Below are positions 36,585-45,128 of a stretch of 64,000 nt of DNA, in pieces; the stretch's first letter is position 1; every line of letters begins with the position of its first letter. The notes beneath the pieces were generated by a model. It searched no databases and had not been told where the DNA came from. It worked only from the letters and a program-made list of their open reading frames with translations. A program made the translations under genes and the position numbers. This stretch comes from Sulfitobacter sp. LCG007 (GTDB lineage Bacteria; Pseudomonadota; Alphaproteobacteria; Rhodobacterales; Rhodobacteraceae). The stretch covers positions 744,001-808,000 of the forward strand of contig NZ_CP161805.1 in the NCBI RefSeq assembly GCF_040801785.1, in the 5' to 3' direction.

Positions 36585-37372
36585 CCGGATACTGGAACGT
36601 CACGCGCGCCATCGTGGGACGGGAATTCCTGCGTTTCGTGCACCAACGCGAACGGTTCCTGTCCGCCCTTGTCCGCCCGCTGGTGTGGCTGCTGGTGTTC
36701 GCGGCGGGTTTCCGCGCGGCGCTTGGCCTGTCGATCATCCCGCCCTACCAGACCTACATCACCTACGAGACCTACATCGTCCCCGGCCTCTGCGCGATGG
36801 TGCTGCTGTTCAACGGCATGCAGAGCTCGCTCAGCCTGGTCTACGACCGCGAGACCGGATCGATGCGGCTGCTGCTGACAAGCCCCTTTCCGCGCTGGTG
36901 GCTGCTTGTCGCACGGCTTCTGGGATCGACGGCGATATCGGTTCTGCAGGTCTATGCATTTCTCGCGATCGCGGCCGCCTTCGGCATCGTCATGCCGCTG
37001 TGGGGATATCTCGCGGTCCTGCCGGGTCTTGTGCTGGCGGGATTGATGCTCGCCGCGCTCGGACTCGTGCTGTCGAGCTTCATCCGGCAGCTCGAGAATT
37101 TCGCGGGGGTGATGAATTTCGTCATCTTCCCCATGTTCTTCCTGTCCTCGGCGCTTTACCCGCTCTGGAAGATGGCCGAAAGCTCACGCCTGCTGCACGA
37201 CATCTGCGCGGCGAACCCGTTTACCCATGCGGTCGAGCTGATCCGCTTCCTGCTGTATCTGCAGATCAACTGGACGGCGCTGACGTGGGTCGTGCTGTCG
37301 ACCGCGGTCTTCACGCTGCTGGCGGTCTGGGGCTACGATCCGGCGCGCGGCCTGATGTCGCGAAAGGCATGA
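36581..37372 (+). CDS. ABC-2 type permease, PedC-like alcohol system
   Basis: 263 residues with six membrane helices and ABC-2 family signatures: GMQSSLSLVYDRETGSMRLLLTSPFPRWWLL and NFVIFPMFFLSSALYPLW. It is the membrane partner of the preceding ATPase. In pseudomonads the equivalent genes lie with PQQ ethanol dehydrogenases. The transported molecule is unknown. Confidence 0.9.
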   Translation: MTGYWNVTRAIVGREFLRFVHQRERFLSALVRPLVWLLVFAAGFRAALGLSIIPPYQTYITYETYIVPGLCAMVLLFNGMQSSLSLVYDRETGSMRLLLTSPFPRWWLLVARLLGSTAISVLQVYAFLAIAAAFGIVMPLWGYLAVLPGLVLAGLMLAALGLVLSSFIRQLENFAGVMNFVIFPMFFLSSALYPLWKMAESSRLLHDICAANPFTHAVELIRFLLYLQINWTALTWVVLSTAVFTLLAVWGYDPARGLMSRKA

Positions 37373-37380
37373 GACCGACT

Positions 37381-37584
37381 TCAGGCGTCGCGCTCGCTCA
37401 GGTCCACCACGCGGCAGCGCCAGCGACGGATGGTCAGGTTCGGATGCGCCTCTGCCCATGTGGCGAGTTCGGGTTGCGCGGCCATCATGCAGGCCATCGG
37501 CGTGATCTCGGTATAGAGAAGACTGTAGTCCCTGCAATCCTGGGGAGATGACGCCAGACAGGCAACGAATGCGAGTTCTATCAT
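37381..37584 (-). CDS. Small cysteine-containing protein, conserved hypothetical
   Basis: 67 residues: N-terminal hydrophobic start MIELAFVACLASSPQDCRDYS, then TPMACMMAAQPELATWAEAHPNLTIRRWRCRVV. Four cysteines could form two disulfides in the periplasm. ATG 37584 follows AAGGGAA. Similar short proteins are common in Rhodobacterales as I recall; no function known. Convergent with the PedC-like gene (8-base gap). Confidence 0.65.
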   Translation of the reverse strand: MIELAFVACLASSPQDCRDYSLLYTEITPMACMMAAQPELATWAEAHPNLTIRRWRCRVVDLSERDA

Positions 37585-37747
37585 GTGTGGTTCCCTTGAC
37601 CGTTCCGGTGGAACCTCCCCTGGCTTTTTCCTAGGGTGATATCCGGGAACTGAAAACATCCGCTTAAGGCCCCGACAGAAACATAGCGATGCTGCCCGAT
37701 ATTCAATCAGATTTTGCGCGGTGCTGTCGATTCCGATGGCAGCCCTG

Positions 37748-39328
37748 ATGTGGAAAGCATCGCTGAAGGCCCGCCTCGGCGTCGGGGCGCTTCTGTTGGG
37801 GCTGGGGACGTTGCTGAGCGCGGCCATTCTCTGGCTGGCCATGGACGAGGTCAGCCAGCGGCTCGAGAAGGCACTCGCCTCAGAGGCGAGGATGGGATCC
37901 TATTCGGCGCTTTCAAACCAGGCGGCAAGCTATCTCGTCATCGCGACCGAGACCTCGCAGACAAACCTGCCCGCGGCAGAGCGGCGGGATAGACTGGCGC
38001 CCGTCGAGGAACAGCTCCGGCTCACCTTCGCGCGGCTGCAGAACGAAGTCGCGCTTGCGGTCGAGGATGCGCGGCAGCTGGGGCTCGACGAACAGTCGCG
38101 CTTTGGCACCCAATCCCTCGGGATCGCCCGGATGCAGGCCCTGCTGGAAAGCACCTCGAGGGCTCTGGCGCGGGATGTCCCGGACGCGCGCGAGCTACGG
38201 CCCCATATCGACGCGCTGTCCGCCGGCTTCGATCCCCTGCTCAGCCAGGCGGTCAACACCGAGGTCCTGTTCCGCAATTCGATCCTGTCGGGCATCGAGA
38301 CGCTCAGGCTCCGTCTGCGTCTCATCGCGCTGGCCATCGCCGGTGTGACGCTCCTTGCGCTGGCACTATATTATTTCGCGCTGATCCGTCCGCAGTTCTC
38401 GCGACTTGACCGGCTGCGCCAAGCCGCGCAGCAGATCGGAGAAGAGGATTTCGCCGTCGCCCTGCCCGCCGGGGGCGGTGACGAGATCGGGCAGCTCTAC
38501 GGCGAGACCAGCCGGATGGCGGCCGCGCTCGCGGCGCGCAAGGCGGAGGTCAGGGACGAATGGGCCCGGCTGAACGAAACCATCGCCGAACGGACCGAGG
38601 CGCTGCGCACCGCGAATGCCGCGCTGGCAGAGGTCGACAGGAATCGCAGACGCTTCTTCGCCGATGTCAGCCATGAGTTGCGCACGCCGCTCACGGTGAT
38701 CCTCATGGAGGCGCAGATCGGAACCAGCCTGCCTGGCGATACCGGCAAGGCATTCGCGACCATCGAGGCGCGTGCCTCGCGTCTGATCCGCAAGACGGAA
38801 GATCTGCTGCGGGTGGCGCGGTCCGAGAGCGGTCAGCTTCAGCTCGATATCGCCGAGATCTCTCTCGGCGCGCTTCTGCGTGAGGTCGACCGCGAGGTCA
38901 GCGCGGAAATCGCCAGCGCCGGCATGACGCTCGATATCGCGCCGGCGCCGGAGGCGACACTGCGCGGCGACGGCAACTGGCTCCGGCAGGTACTGGCAAG
39001 CCTGCTTCGCAACGCGGTCCAGCACGCGCGGTCGGGCGGAACGCTTGCCGTCCGCGCCTCGACCGCCGGGGGGGCGGTCTGCATCGACGTCATCGACAAC
39101 GGGCCGGGCATCGCGGACTCCGAACGGGATGCGATTTTCGAGCGTTTCACCCGCGGCAGCGGGTCGGGGGCAACGCAGGGCTTCGGCATCGGCCTCGCGC
39201 TGGTGCGATGGGTGGTGGAGGAGCATTCCGGGGAGATCACGCTGCACAGCCCGGTTGCCCGCGACGAGGCCCTGGGCAATGCACCCGGCACCAAGATATC
39301 GGTTCGACTGCCCATGCTCGGGGACTAG
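37748..39328 (+). CDS. Membrane sensor histidine kinase
   Basis: About 526 residues: membrane helix at the N-terminus (ARLGVGALLLGLGTLLSAAILWLAM), a helical periplasmic sensor of about 170 residues, a second helix (LIALAIAGVTLLALALYYFALI), HAMP-like segment, HisKA with the phospho-histidine in ADVSHELRTPLT, and HATPase with NAVQHARSGG and DNGPGIAD. The start is uncertain (GTG 37721, ATG 37736 or ATG 37748); no good ribosome site is visible. It pairs with the regulator 10 bases downstream. Confidence 0.88.
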   Translation: MWKASLKARLGVGALLLGLGTLLSAAILWLAMDEVSQRLEKALASEARMGSYSALSNQAASYLVIATETSQTNLPAAERRDRLAPVEEQLRLTFARLQNEVALAVEDARQLGLDEQSRFGTQSLGIARMQALLESTSRALARDVPDARELRPHIDALSAGFDPLLSQAVNTEVLFRNSILSGIETLRLRLRLIALAIAGVTLLALALYYFALIRPQFSRLDRLRQAAQQIGEEDFAVALPAGGGDEIGQLYGETSRMAAALAARKAEVRDEWARLNETIAERTEALRTANAALAEVDRNRRRFFADVSHELRTPLTVILMEAQIGTSLPGDTGKAFATIEARASRLIRKTEDLLRVARSESGQLQLDIAEISLGALLREVDREVSAEIASAGMTLDIAPAPEATLRGDGNWLRQVLASLLRNAVQHARSGGTLAVRASTAGGAVCIDVIDNGPGIADSERDAIFERFTRGSGSGATQGFGIGLALVRWVVEEHSGEITLHSPVARDEALGNAPGTKISVRLPMLGD

Positions 39329-39337
39329 AGTGAAGCC

Positions 39338-40021
39338 ATGACCATCCGGCTGCTCATCATCGACGACGACCCCGAAATCACCTCCGCGCTTGTCCGCGGA
39401 CTGAGCCTGCATGGCTATGAGGCGGAAGCCGAGAACAGGGCGGATCGGGCGCTCGACCGGCTTTCGGGCGATGGGTTCGCGGGGGCCATCGTGGACGTGA
39501 TGCTGGGGGCGGATAACGGGATCGAACTGGTCCGGACGGCCCGCCAGCGTGGCGCGACGCTGCCGATCCTGATGCTGTCGGCGCTTTCGGACGTGGAAGA
39601 GAGAGTCGCGGGGCTCGAGGCGGGGGCGAACGACTATATCGTCAAGCCCTTCAGCTTCGACGAACTGGTGGCCCGGCTGCAGGTCCAGGAATTGCGCAGC
39701 CGCAAGGACATGGCGGAACCCGCGGTGCTGGACCTGTCGCGCAAATGCCTGACGCTGGCCGGAGAGAGGGCGGAACTGACCGACCGCGAGATCGACCTGC
39801 TTGCCCTGCTGTCGAAAAATGCCGGGGAGCCGCTTTCGCGCGGCGCCATCTTCGACGCGCTCTGGGCGACGGAGGGTTCGACCAGCGAGAATGTGGTGGA
39901 CGTCTACATCGGCTATCTGCGCAAGAAGCTGGCCGGCGTCGATTTCGGCTTCGAGATCAAGACCATCCGGAACAAGGGTTTCATGCTCGAGGGACGCCCG
40001 CCGCGCCTTTCCGGGCATTGA
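39338..40021 (+). CDS. OmpR family response regulator
   Basis: 227 residues: receiver with D9-D11 acidic pocket and phospho-acceptor D53 (IVDVMLG), followed by a winged-helix DNA-binding domain (LTDREIDLLALLSKNAGEPLSRGAIFDALW ... SENVVDVYIGYLRKKL). Located between its kinase and pqqA, it probably controls pqq and methanol genes, comparable to MxaX/MxbM-type regulators; this is inference from position. Confidence 0.88.
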   Translation: MTIRLLIIDDDPEITSALVRGLSLHGYEAEAENRADRALDRLSGDGFAGAIVDVMLGADNGIELVRTARQRGATLPILMLSALSDVEERVAGLEAGANDYIVKPFSFDELVARLQVQELRSRKDMAEPAVLDLSRKCLTLAGERAELTDREIDLLALLSKNAGEPLSRGAIFDALWATEGSTSENVVDVYIGYLRKKLAGVDFGFEIKTIRNKGFMLEGRPPRLSGH

Positions 40022-40041
40022 ACATTTCGTGTGTGGGGCGT

Positions 40042-40058
40042 TTCTTAGAATATAAGAC
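40042..40058. promoter_or_regulatory. AT-rich dyad TTCTTAGAATATAAGAC upstream of pqqA
   Basis: Lies 59 bases before pqqA in a 96-base gap after the response regulator gene. The arms TCTTA and TAAGA are complementary, and the whole matches 14 of 17 positions of the dyad at 29903-29919. Likely operator for a regulator of PQQ and methanol genes; the identity of that regulator is not visible. Confidence 0.6.
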
Positions 40059-40117
40059 TCGCCGTGTTGGTCATCCGGGTTAACTATCGGACAGCAAGCT
40101 CATGGAGGTGAATTGCA

Positions 40118-40219
40118 ATGGCATGGACGAAACCCAAACTCCGCGAAATCGAATGCGGCATGGAAATCAACATGTACGGCCCCGAAGAGGAAGATCGTCA
40201 GCACGACGAACTCTTCTGA
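40118..40219 (+). CDS. pqqA: Pyrroloquinoline quinone precursor peptide PqqA
   Basis: 33-residue peptide in which the conserved E16 and Y20 (GMEINMY) are cross-linked by PqqE and become the PQQ skeleton. It starts MAWTKPKLREIECG as PqqA does. A strong GGAGGTG lies 7 bases before the ATG. It heads the pqqABCDE operon, with pqqB starting 26 bases on. Confidence 0.97.
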   Translation: MAWTKPKLREIECGMEINMYGPEEEDRQHDELF

Positions 40220-40245
40220 TCGGGACTGCGTGCGGGAAGCCGTGA

Positions 40246-41142
40246 GTGGCGTTCCGCGCGCACATACTCGGCGCGGCCGCCGGCGGCGGCCTGCCACAAT
40301 GGAACTGCGGGTGCAGGAACTGCATGCGCGCGCGGGCGGGCGAAATTCCCGCCCAGTCCCAGTCTTCGCTTGCGCTGAGCGCGAACGGTGTCGACTGGGC
40401 GATAATGAACGCGTCTCCCGACATACGCCAGCAGCTTGCCGCATCGGAGGTACTGGCGCCGACTGGTCTGAGGGAACTTCCGATCAGGGCGGTTCTCGTG
40501 ACCAATGGCGATATCGATCACGTCGCCGGCCTGCTGACCCTGCGCGAGATGCAGCCTTTCACGCTTTTTGCCACCGAAAGCATTCATGCGGTGATTGACG
40601 CCAACCCGATATTCGACGCGCTGAACCGTTCCGTCGTCACCCGCACGCCGATCGCGCTCGACACGCCCTTCGAGCTTGTGCGCGGCATCGTTGCGACGCT
40701 GTTCTCGGTGCCCGGGAAGGTGCCGCTCTACATGGAGGGCGAGACCGTCGAAACCGACCTGATGGGCGAGCAGACGGTCGGGGTGGCCTTCGAAAGCGGC
40801 GGCCGGAGGGGGTTCTACATCCCCGGCTGTGCGCATCTGGGGGACGACCTTCGCCAACGGCTCGAGGGGGCGGACATGGTCCTGTTCGACGGCACGCTGT
40901 GGGAAGACGACGAGATGATCCGCGCCGGGCTCGGCCAGAAGACCGGCAGGCGCATGGGACACATGTCGATGAGCGGCCCGGATGGCTCGATCGCCGCTTT
41001 CGAGGGGATGACCATAGGGCGCAAGGTCTTTGTCCACATGAACAACACCAACCCGGTACTGGATCCCGGATCCGCTCAGAGAGCAGAGGTGGAGGCCGCG
41101 GGATGGACCGTCGGCCAGGACGGAATGGAGCTGGAAGCATGA
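40246..41142 (+). CDS. pqqB: PQQ biosynthesis protein PqqB
   Basis: 298 residues of the metallo-beta-lactamase fold, proposed to hydroxylate the tyrosine-derived part of the PQQ precursor. The family start LGAAAGGGLPQWNCGCRNC holds the cysteines of its structural zinc site, and TNGDIDHVAGLL carries metal ligands. A GTG start follows GGGAAG. Overlaps pqqC by ATGA. Confidence 0.96.
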   Translation: MAFRAHILGAAAGGGLPQWNCGCRNCMRARAGEIPAQSQSSLALSANGVDWAIMNASPDIRQQLAASEVLAPTGLRELPIRAVLVTNGDIDHVAGLLTLREMQPFTLFATESIHAVIDANPIFDALNRSVVTRTPIALDTPFELVRGIVATLFSVPGKVPLYMEGETVETDLMGEQTVGVAFESGGRRGFYIPGCAHLGDDLRQRLEGADMVLFDGTLWEDDEMIRAGLGQKTGRRMGHMSMSGPDGSIAAFEGMTIGRKVFVHMNNTNPVLDPGSAQRAEVEAAGWTVGQDGMELEA

Positions 41143-41888
41143 CCCGATCCCGTGACGAGTTCGAAGCGCGGCTCCGCCAGATCGGGGCCGAGCGCTATCA
41201 CGATCTTCATCCTTTCCACGACCGGCTGCACGGCGGCAGCTGCACACCCGACGAAGTGCGCGCCTGGGTGATCAACCGCTACTACTATCAGCATTCGATC
41301 CCGATGAAGGATGCAGCCTTCATGAGCCGGGTCGAGGATCCGGCGCTGCGCCGCCAGTGGCGCTCGCGGATCGAGGATCACGACGGCACCGAAACCAACG
41401 AAGGCGGCATCCGGCGCTGGTTGCGGCTGGCACAGGCGGTGGGGCTTGATCCCGACTATGTCGCGTCCCGTGAGGGCGTGCTTCCGGCGACCAGGTTCGC
41501 CGTCGACGCCTATGTGCGCTTTGTCCGAGAAAAGACCCTGCTCGAGGCGGTGGCGGCATCGCTGACCGAGCTCTTCGCGCCCAGGATCCACGCCAGCCGG
41601 ATCGAGGGCCTGCTCAAGAACTACGATTTCGCCGATGACAGTGCGCTGTCCTATTTCCGCAACCGGCTGAAGGAAGCGCCAAAGGACGTGGCCTTCGGGC
41701 TTGCCTGGGTGCTCGATCACGCAGACACCGACGAAAAGCAGGACATGGCCGCCGCGGCGCTGATCTTCAAGACCGATGTGCTCTGGTCCCAGCTTGATGC
41801 GCTCTGGAGTGCGTATGTCGCGCCGGGCCGGATCCCGCCCGGTGGCTGGGTGCCCGGCACCGGCCTGCTGCTGGAAAGGGCATCCTGA
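41139..41888 (+). CDS. pqqC: PQQ synthase PqqC
   Basis: Cofactor-free oxidase catalysing the last ring closure and eight-electron oxidation that gives PQQ. 249 residues, all helical, with conserved segments YHDLHPFHDRLHGG, WVINRYYYQHSIPMKDA and IEDHDG. Starts at the ATG overlapping pqqB; the frame is open further upstream only as a shadow of pqqB. pqqD begins on its stop codon. Confidence 0.97.
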   Translation: MTRSRDEFEARLRQIGAERYHDLHPFHDRLHGGSCTPDEVRAWVINRYYYQHSIPMKDAAFMSRVEDPALRRQWRSRIEDHDGTETNEGGIRRWLRLAQAVGLDPDYVASREGVLPATRFAVDAYVRFVREKTLLEAVAASLTELFAPRIHASRIEGLLKNYDFADDSALSYFRNRLKEAPKDVAFGLAWVLDHADTDEKQDMAAAALIFKTDVLWSQLDALWSAYVAPGRIPPGGWVPGTGLLLERAS

Positions 41889-42163
41889 TGGAGCCGCAGG
41901 ACATACCCGTCCTGCCGCGCGGCGTTCGGATTCATCGCGACCGCGTACGCGACACATGGGTGCTGCTTGCGCCCGAACGTACGCTGGTGCTTGACGATAT
42001 CGGCCATGCGATCCTTTCGGAAGTGGACGGCGCGCGCGACTTCGGCGCGATTGCCGCGGGGCTTGCGGTGAAATACGCGGCCCCTGTCGAACAGATCACT
42101 CAGGACGCGGCGGCCTTTCTTGGCGGACTGCGCCAGCGTCGTTTCCTGGACATCGCGCGATGA
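41888..42163 (+). CDS. pqqD: PqqD, PqqA-binding chaperone
   Basis: 91 residues; RiPP recognition element that binds PqqA and presents it to PqqE. Conserved features include LPRGVRIHRDRVRDTWVLLAPE, LDDIGHAIL and AAFLGGLRQRRFLDI. It overlaps pqqC by one base and pqqE by four bases, in keeping with tight co-production. Confidence 0.96.
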   Translation: MEPQDIPVLPRGVRIHRDRVRDTWVLLAPERTLVLDDIGHAILSEVDGARDFGAIAAGLAVKYAAPVEQITQDAAAFLGGLRQRRFLDIAR

Positions 42164-43251
42164 ACGCCCCGCAGCCGCCCATCGCGATGCTGGCGGAGCT
42201 GACCCATCGCTGTCCGCTGTCCTGTCCCTATTGCTCGAATCCGCTGGAGCTGGCCGCCCGCAGCAGCGAACTCGATACCGAAACCTGGAAGCGGGTGTTC
42301 CGCGAGGCAGCCGAGATCGGCGTGCTGCAGCTCCATCTGTCGGGCGGCGAACCTGCCTCGCGTCGTGATCTGACCGAGCTGGTGCGGGCCGCGCGCGAGG
42401 CCGGGCTCTATGTCAACCTGATCACCTCGGGTATCGGGCTGACCGAACGGCGTCTGCGCGAACTCGACGAGGCCGGGCTCGACCATGTTCAGCTTTCGTT
42501 GCAGGGCACGACACCCGAGATGGCCGACGAGATCGGCGGATACAAGGGCGGCTTTGCCCGCAAGATGCAGGTCGCAGGGTGGATCGGGGAGATCGGCTTT
42601 CCCCTGACCCTGAACGCGGTGCTGCATCGGCGCAACCTGCACCAGCTGCCGCGGGCAATCGAGATGGCCCTCGAGATGGGCGCGCGCCGTATCGAGATCG
42701 CGACAGTGCAGTTCCACGGCTGGGCGCTCAACAACCGCGACGCGCTTATGCCGACCCGTGCGCAGGCCGATGAGGCCACGCGACTGGTGACGGAGGCGCG
42801 GGCGCGGCTGAAGGGACGGCTGGTGATCGACTATGTCACCGCGGATTACTACGACGACTATCCAAAGCGCTGCATGGGCGGCTGGGGCACGACCGGCCTG
42901 AACGTCAACCCGGAGGGCAGGGTGCTGCCCTGTCACGCTGCCGAGATCATCCCGGGTCTTTCCTTCGACAGCGTGAAGGACCGCCCGCTGGGCGAGATCT
43001 GGCGCAATGGCGCTGCCTTCAACGCCTTTCGGGGGACCGACTGGATGCAGGAACCCTGCCGGTCCTGCGCGCGCAAGACCGTGGATTTCGGCGGCTGCCG
43101 GTGTCAGGCGATGGCGATCCTCGGCGATCCGGCGGCCACCGATCCGGTCTGCATCAAGTCGCCACACCACATGGCGCTGCGCGAGCGGGCGGAGCAACAT
43201 GCGGTCAGGGACGACGCCCCGCTGGTCTACCGCGTCGCGCCCGTGGGCTGA
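42160..43251 (+). CDS. pqqE: PqqE, radical SAM/SPASM PqqA cross-linking enzyme
   Basis: 363 residues. Radical SAM cluster C18-x3-C22-x2-C25 (CPLSCPYC), then a SPASM region with CMGGWGTTGLNVNPEGRVLPCHAA and the C-terminal CRSCARKTVDFGGCRCQ holding two auxiliary Fe-S clusters. It forms the Glu-Tyr carbon bond in PqqA. No pqqF/pqqG protease gene follows; the operon ends here, 9 bases from convergent hmuV. Confidence 0.97.
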   Translation: MNAPQPPIAMLAELTHRCPLSCPYCSNPLELAARSSELDTETWKRVFREAAEIGVLQLHLSGGEPASRRDLTELVRAAREAGLYVNLITSGIGLTERRLRELDEAGLDHVQLSLQGTTPEMADEIGGYKGGFARKMQVAGWIGEIGFPLTLNAVLHRRNLHQLPRAIEMALEMGARRIEIATVQFHGWALNNRDALMPTRAQADEATRLVTEARARLKGRLVIDYVTADYYDDYPKRCMGGWGTTGLNVNPEGRVLPCHAAEIIPGLSFDSVKDRPLGEIWRNGAAFNAFRGTDWMQEPCRSCARKTVDFGGCRCQAMAILGDPAATDPVCIKSPHHMALRERAEQHAVRDDAPLVYRVAPVG

Positions 43252-43260
43252 TGTCCCGGC

Positions 43261-44046
43261 TCAGGTGTGCAGGGACGCGCCGTGGGGCAGGACGAAAGGC
43301 ACGCCGGGTTCGGGGATGCGGCTGACGTCGAGCTTGCAGCCGTAGGCCTTTGACAGTGTCGCGCCGGTCATCACGTCGCGCGGCGTTCCCGACGCCAGCA
43401 CTTCGCCCGCCGACAAGATCGTGAGCCGGTCCGCATAGATGGCCGTCAGGTTCAGGTCATGCATGACCGCGACCACGCCGCCGCCGCCTTTCGCATAGTC
43501 GCGGGCGATCTCCATCACCTCGATCTGGTGGGCGATGTCGAGGCTCGACACCGGCTCGTCCAGAAGCAGCCAGCGCGGCGTGTCGTCCTGCAGCGGCTCC
43601 CAGACCTGCGCGAGGACGCGGGCGAGCTGGACACGCTGCTGCTCGCCGCCGGAGAGGTTCTGGAAATGGCGTCCCGCATGCCCGGCCAGCCCGACCCGCG
43701 CCAGCGCCGCCATGGCGCGGTGGCCCTGCGCGCCCGAACTGCCGGCGCGCAGGCCCATGCGCACGACCTCGATGACCGTGAAAGGGAAGGCGAGAACCGA
43801 GGCTTGGGGCAGCACGCCGCGGACCGCGGCCAGTTCCCATGGTTTGCAGCGCACTATGTCGCGCCCGTTCAGCGAGATGCGGCCCGCGTGAGGGATGTCG
43901 CCCGTCAGCGCCTTCATCAGGGTTGTCTTCCCCGATCCGTTTGGCCCCACGATGGCGGTAACCTCGCCTGCGAAGGCCTGGAAGTTGATCTCCCTGAGGA
44001 TGTCGGTTCCGCCGATGGTGACGGATATGTTCTCGGCGCTGATCAT
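43261..44046 (-). CDS. hmuV: Heme ABC transporter ATP-binding protein HmuV
   Basis: 261 residues with Walker A GPNGSGKTT, signature LSGGEQQRVQLARVL, Walker B WLLLDEPVSSLD and H-loop VMHDLNL. The DIAHQIEVMEIARDYAKGGGGVVAV and C-terminal layouts are those of HmuV/FecE. Energises heme import; last of hmuSTUV, one base after hmuU. Confidence 0.94.
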   Translation of the reverse strand: MISAENISVTIGGTDILREINFQAFAGEVTAIVGPNGSGKTTLMKALTGDIPHAGRISLNGRDIVRCKPWELAAVRGVLPQASVLAFPFTVIEVVRMGLRAGSSGAQGHRAMAALARVGLAGHAGRHFQNLSGGEQQRVQLARVLAQVWEPLQDDTPRWLLLDEPVSSLDIAHQIEVMEIARDYAKGGGGVVAVMHDLNLTAIYADRLTILSAGEVLASGTPRDVMTGATLSKAYGCKLDVSRIPEPGVPFVLPHGASLHT

Positions 44047-44047
44047 G

Positions 44048-45124
44048 TCAGAGATCCACCAGACCGCGCCGCCGCAGCAGGATCCACAGGAAGACGGGCG
44101 CGCCGACGATGGCGGTCACGATCCCGATCGGCAGTTCGGCGGGCGAGATCACGGTGCGGCTTGCCATGTCTGCAAGCACCAGAAGGGTTGCCCCCAGCAG
44201 GGCGGCGTTGGGAAGCAGCATCCGGTGGTCGGGCCCGGTGGCAAGACGCAGCAGGTGCGGCACGACGATGCCCACGAAACCGATCCCGCCCGAGACCGCC
44301 ACGGCGGCCCCGGTGGCTCCGGCCGCCGCGAGGATCGCGCAAGCCTTGAGCCGTTGCACGGGGATGCCGATATGCGCGGCCGTGGCCTCTCCGAGCGCCA
44401 GCGCGTTGAGGCCGCGCCCGAGGCAGAAGGACAGGGCGAGCGCCGCCGAGATGAGCGGGATCGCCGCGGCGACCTTGGTCCAGCTCGCCCCGCCGAGCGA
44501 ACCCAGGCTCCAGAAGGTCAGATCGCGCAGCTGCTGATCGTCGGCCCTGTAGATCAGCAGACCCGAGAGCGCGCCCGACAGCGCGCCGAGCGCGATCCCC
44601 GCAAGGAGCATGGTTGCGACCGAGGTCTGCCCGCGCCGCGTCGAGACGCGATAAAGCAGCAGCGTGACGCACCAGCTGCTGAGGACCGCGGCCAGCGGGA
44701 CCAGATAAGTTCCGGCAAGGCCCGCAAGGGTGGCGGGCAGCAGGCCGCCCAGCACGATGGCGGAAATCGCGCCGAGCCCGGCCCCCGCCGAGATCCCGAC
44801 GAGGCCCGGATCCGCCAGCGGATTTCGGAACAGGCCCTGCATGACGGCCCCCGAGACCGCCAGCGCCGCACCTACCGCGATGCCAAGCGCAAGCCTGGGC
44901 AGGCGTACGTCGAACAGGACGACGCGTTCGAGATGGCTTGGCGCCTCGCCCCGGGCCATCTTCGCTGCGACCTGCCAGAGCGTCACATCGGTGGCCCCGA
45001 CCGTGAGGCTGGCGAGGCTTGCGAGCAGCAGCAGGATCGCAAGCAGGGCATGTGCCTGCCGCGCGCGCCGGAGGCGGTCGAAGGGTGCCTTCAGTCCGGC
45101 GGGGATTTCTTCCGCGACGGCCAC
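44048..45124 (-). CDS. hmuU: Heme ABC transporter permease HmuU
   Basis: 358 residues, FecCD/BtuC-type permease with about ten helices and motifs RLPRLALGIAVGAALAVSGAVMQGLFRNPLADPGLVGISAGAGLGA and GGIGFVGIVVPHLLRL. GTG start 4 bases after hmuT. It is the inner-membrane channel for heme taken up through the TonB receptor. Confidence 0.94.
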   Translation of the reverse strand: MAVAEEIPAGLKAPFDRLRRARQAHALLAILLLLASLASLTVGATDVTLWQVAAKMARGEAPSHLERVVLFDVRLPRLALGIAVGAALAVSGAVMQGLFRNPLADPGLVGISAGAGLGAISAIVLGGLLPATLAGLAGTYLVPLAAVLSSWCVTLLLYRVSTRRGQTSVATMLLAGIALGALSGALSGLLIYRADDQQLRDLTFWSLGSLGGASWTKVAAAIPLISAALALSFCLGRGLNALALGEATAAHIGIPVQRLKACAILAAAGATGAAVAVSGGIGFVGIVVPHLLRLATGPDHRMLLPNAALLGATLLVLADMASRTVISPAELPIGIVTAIVGAPVFLWILLRRRGLVDL

Positions 45125-45128
45125 CGGA

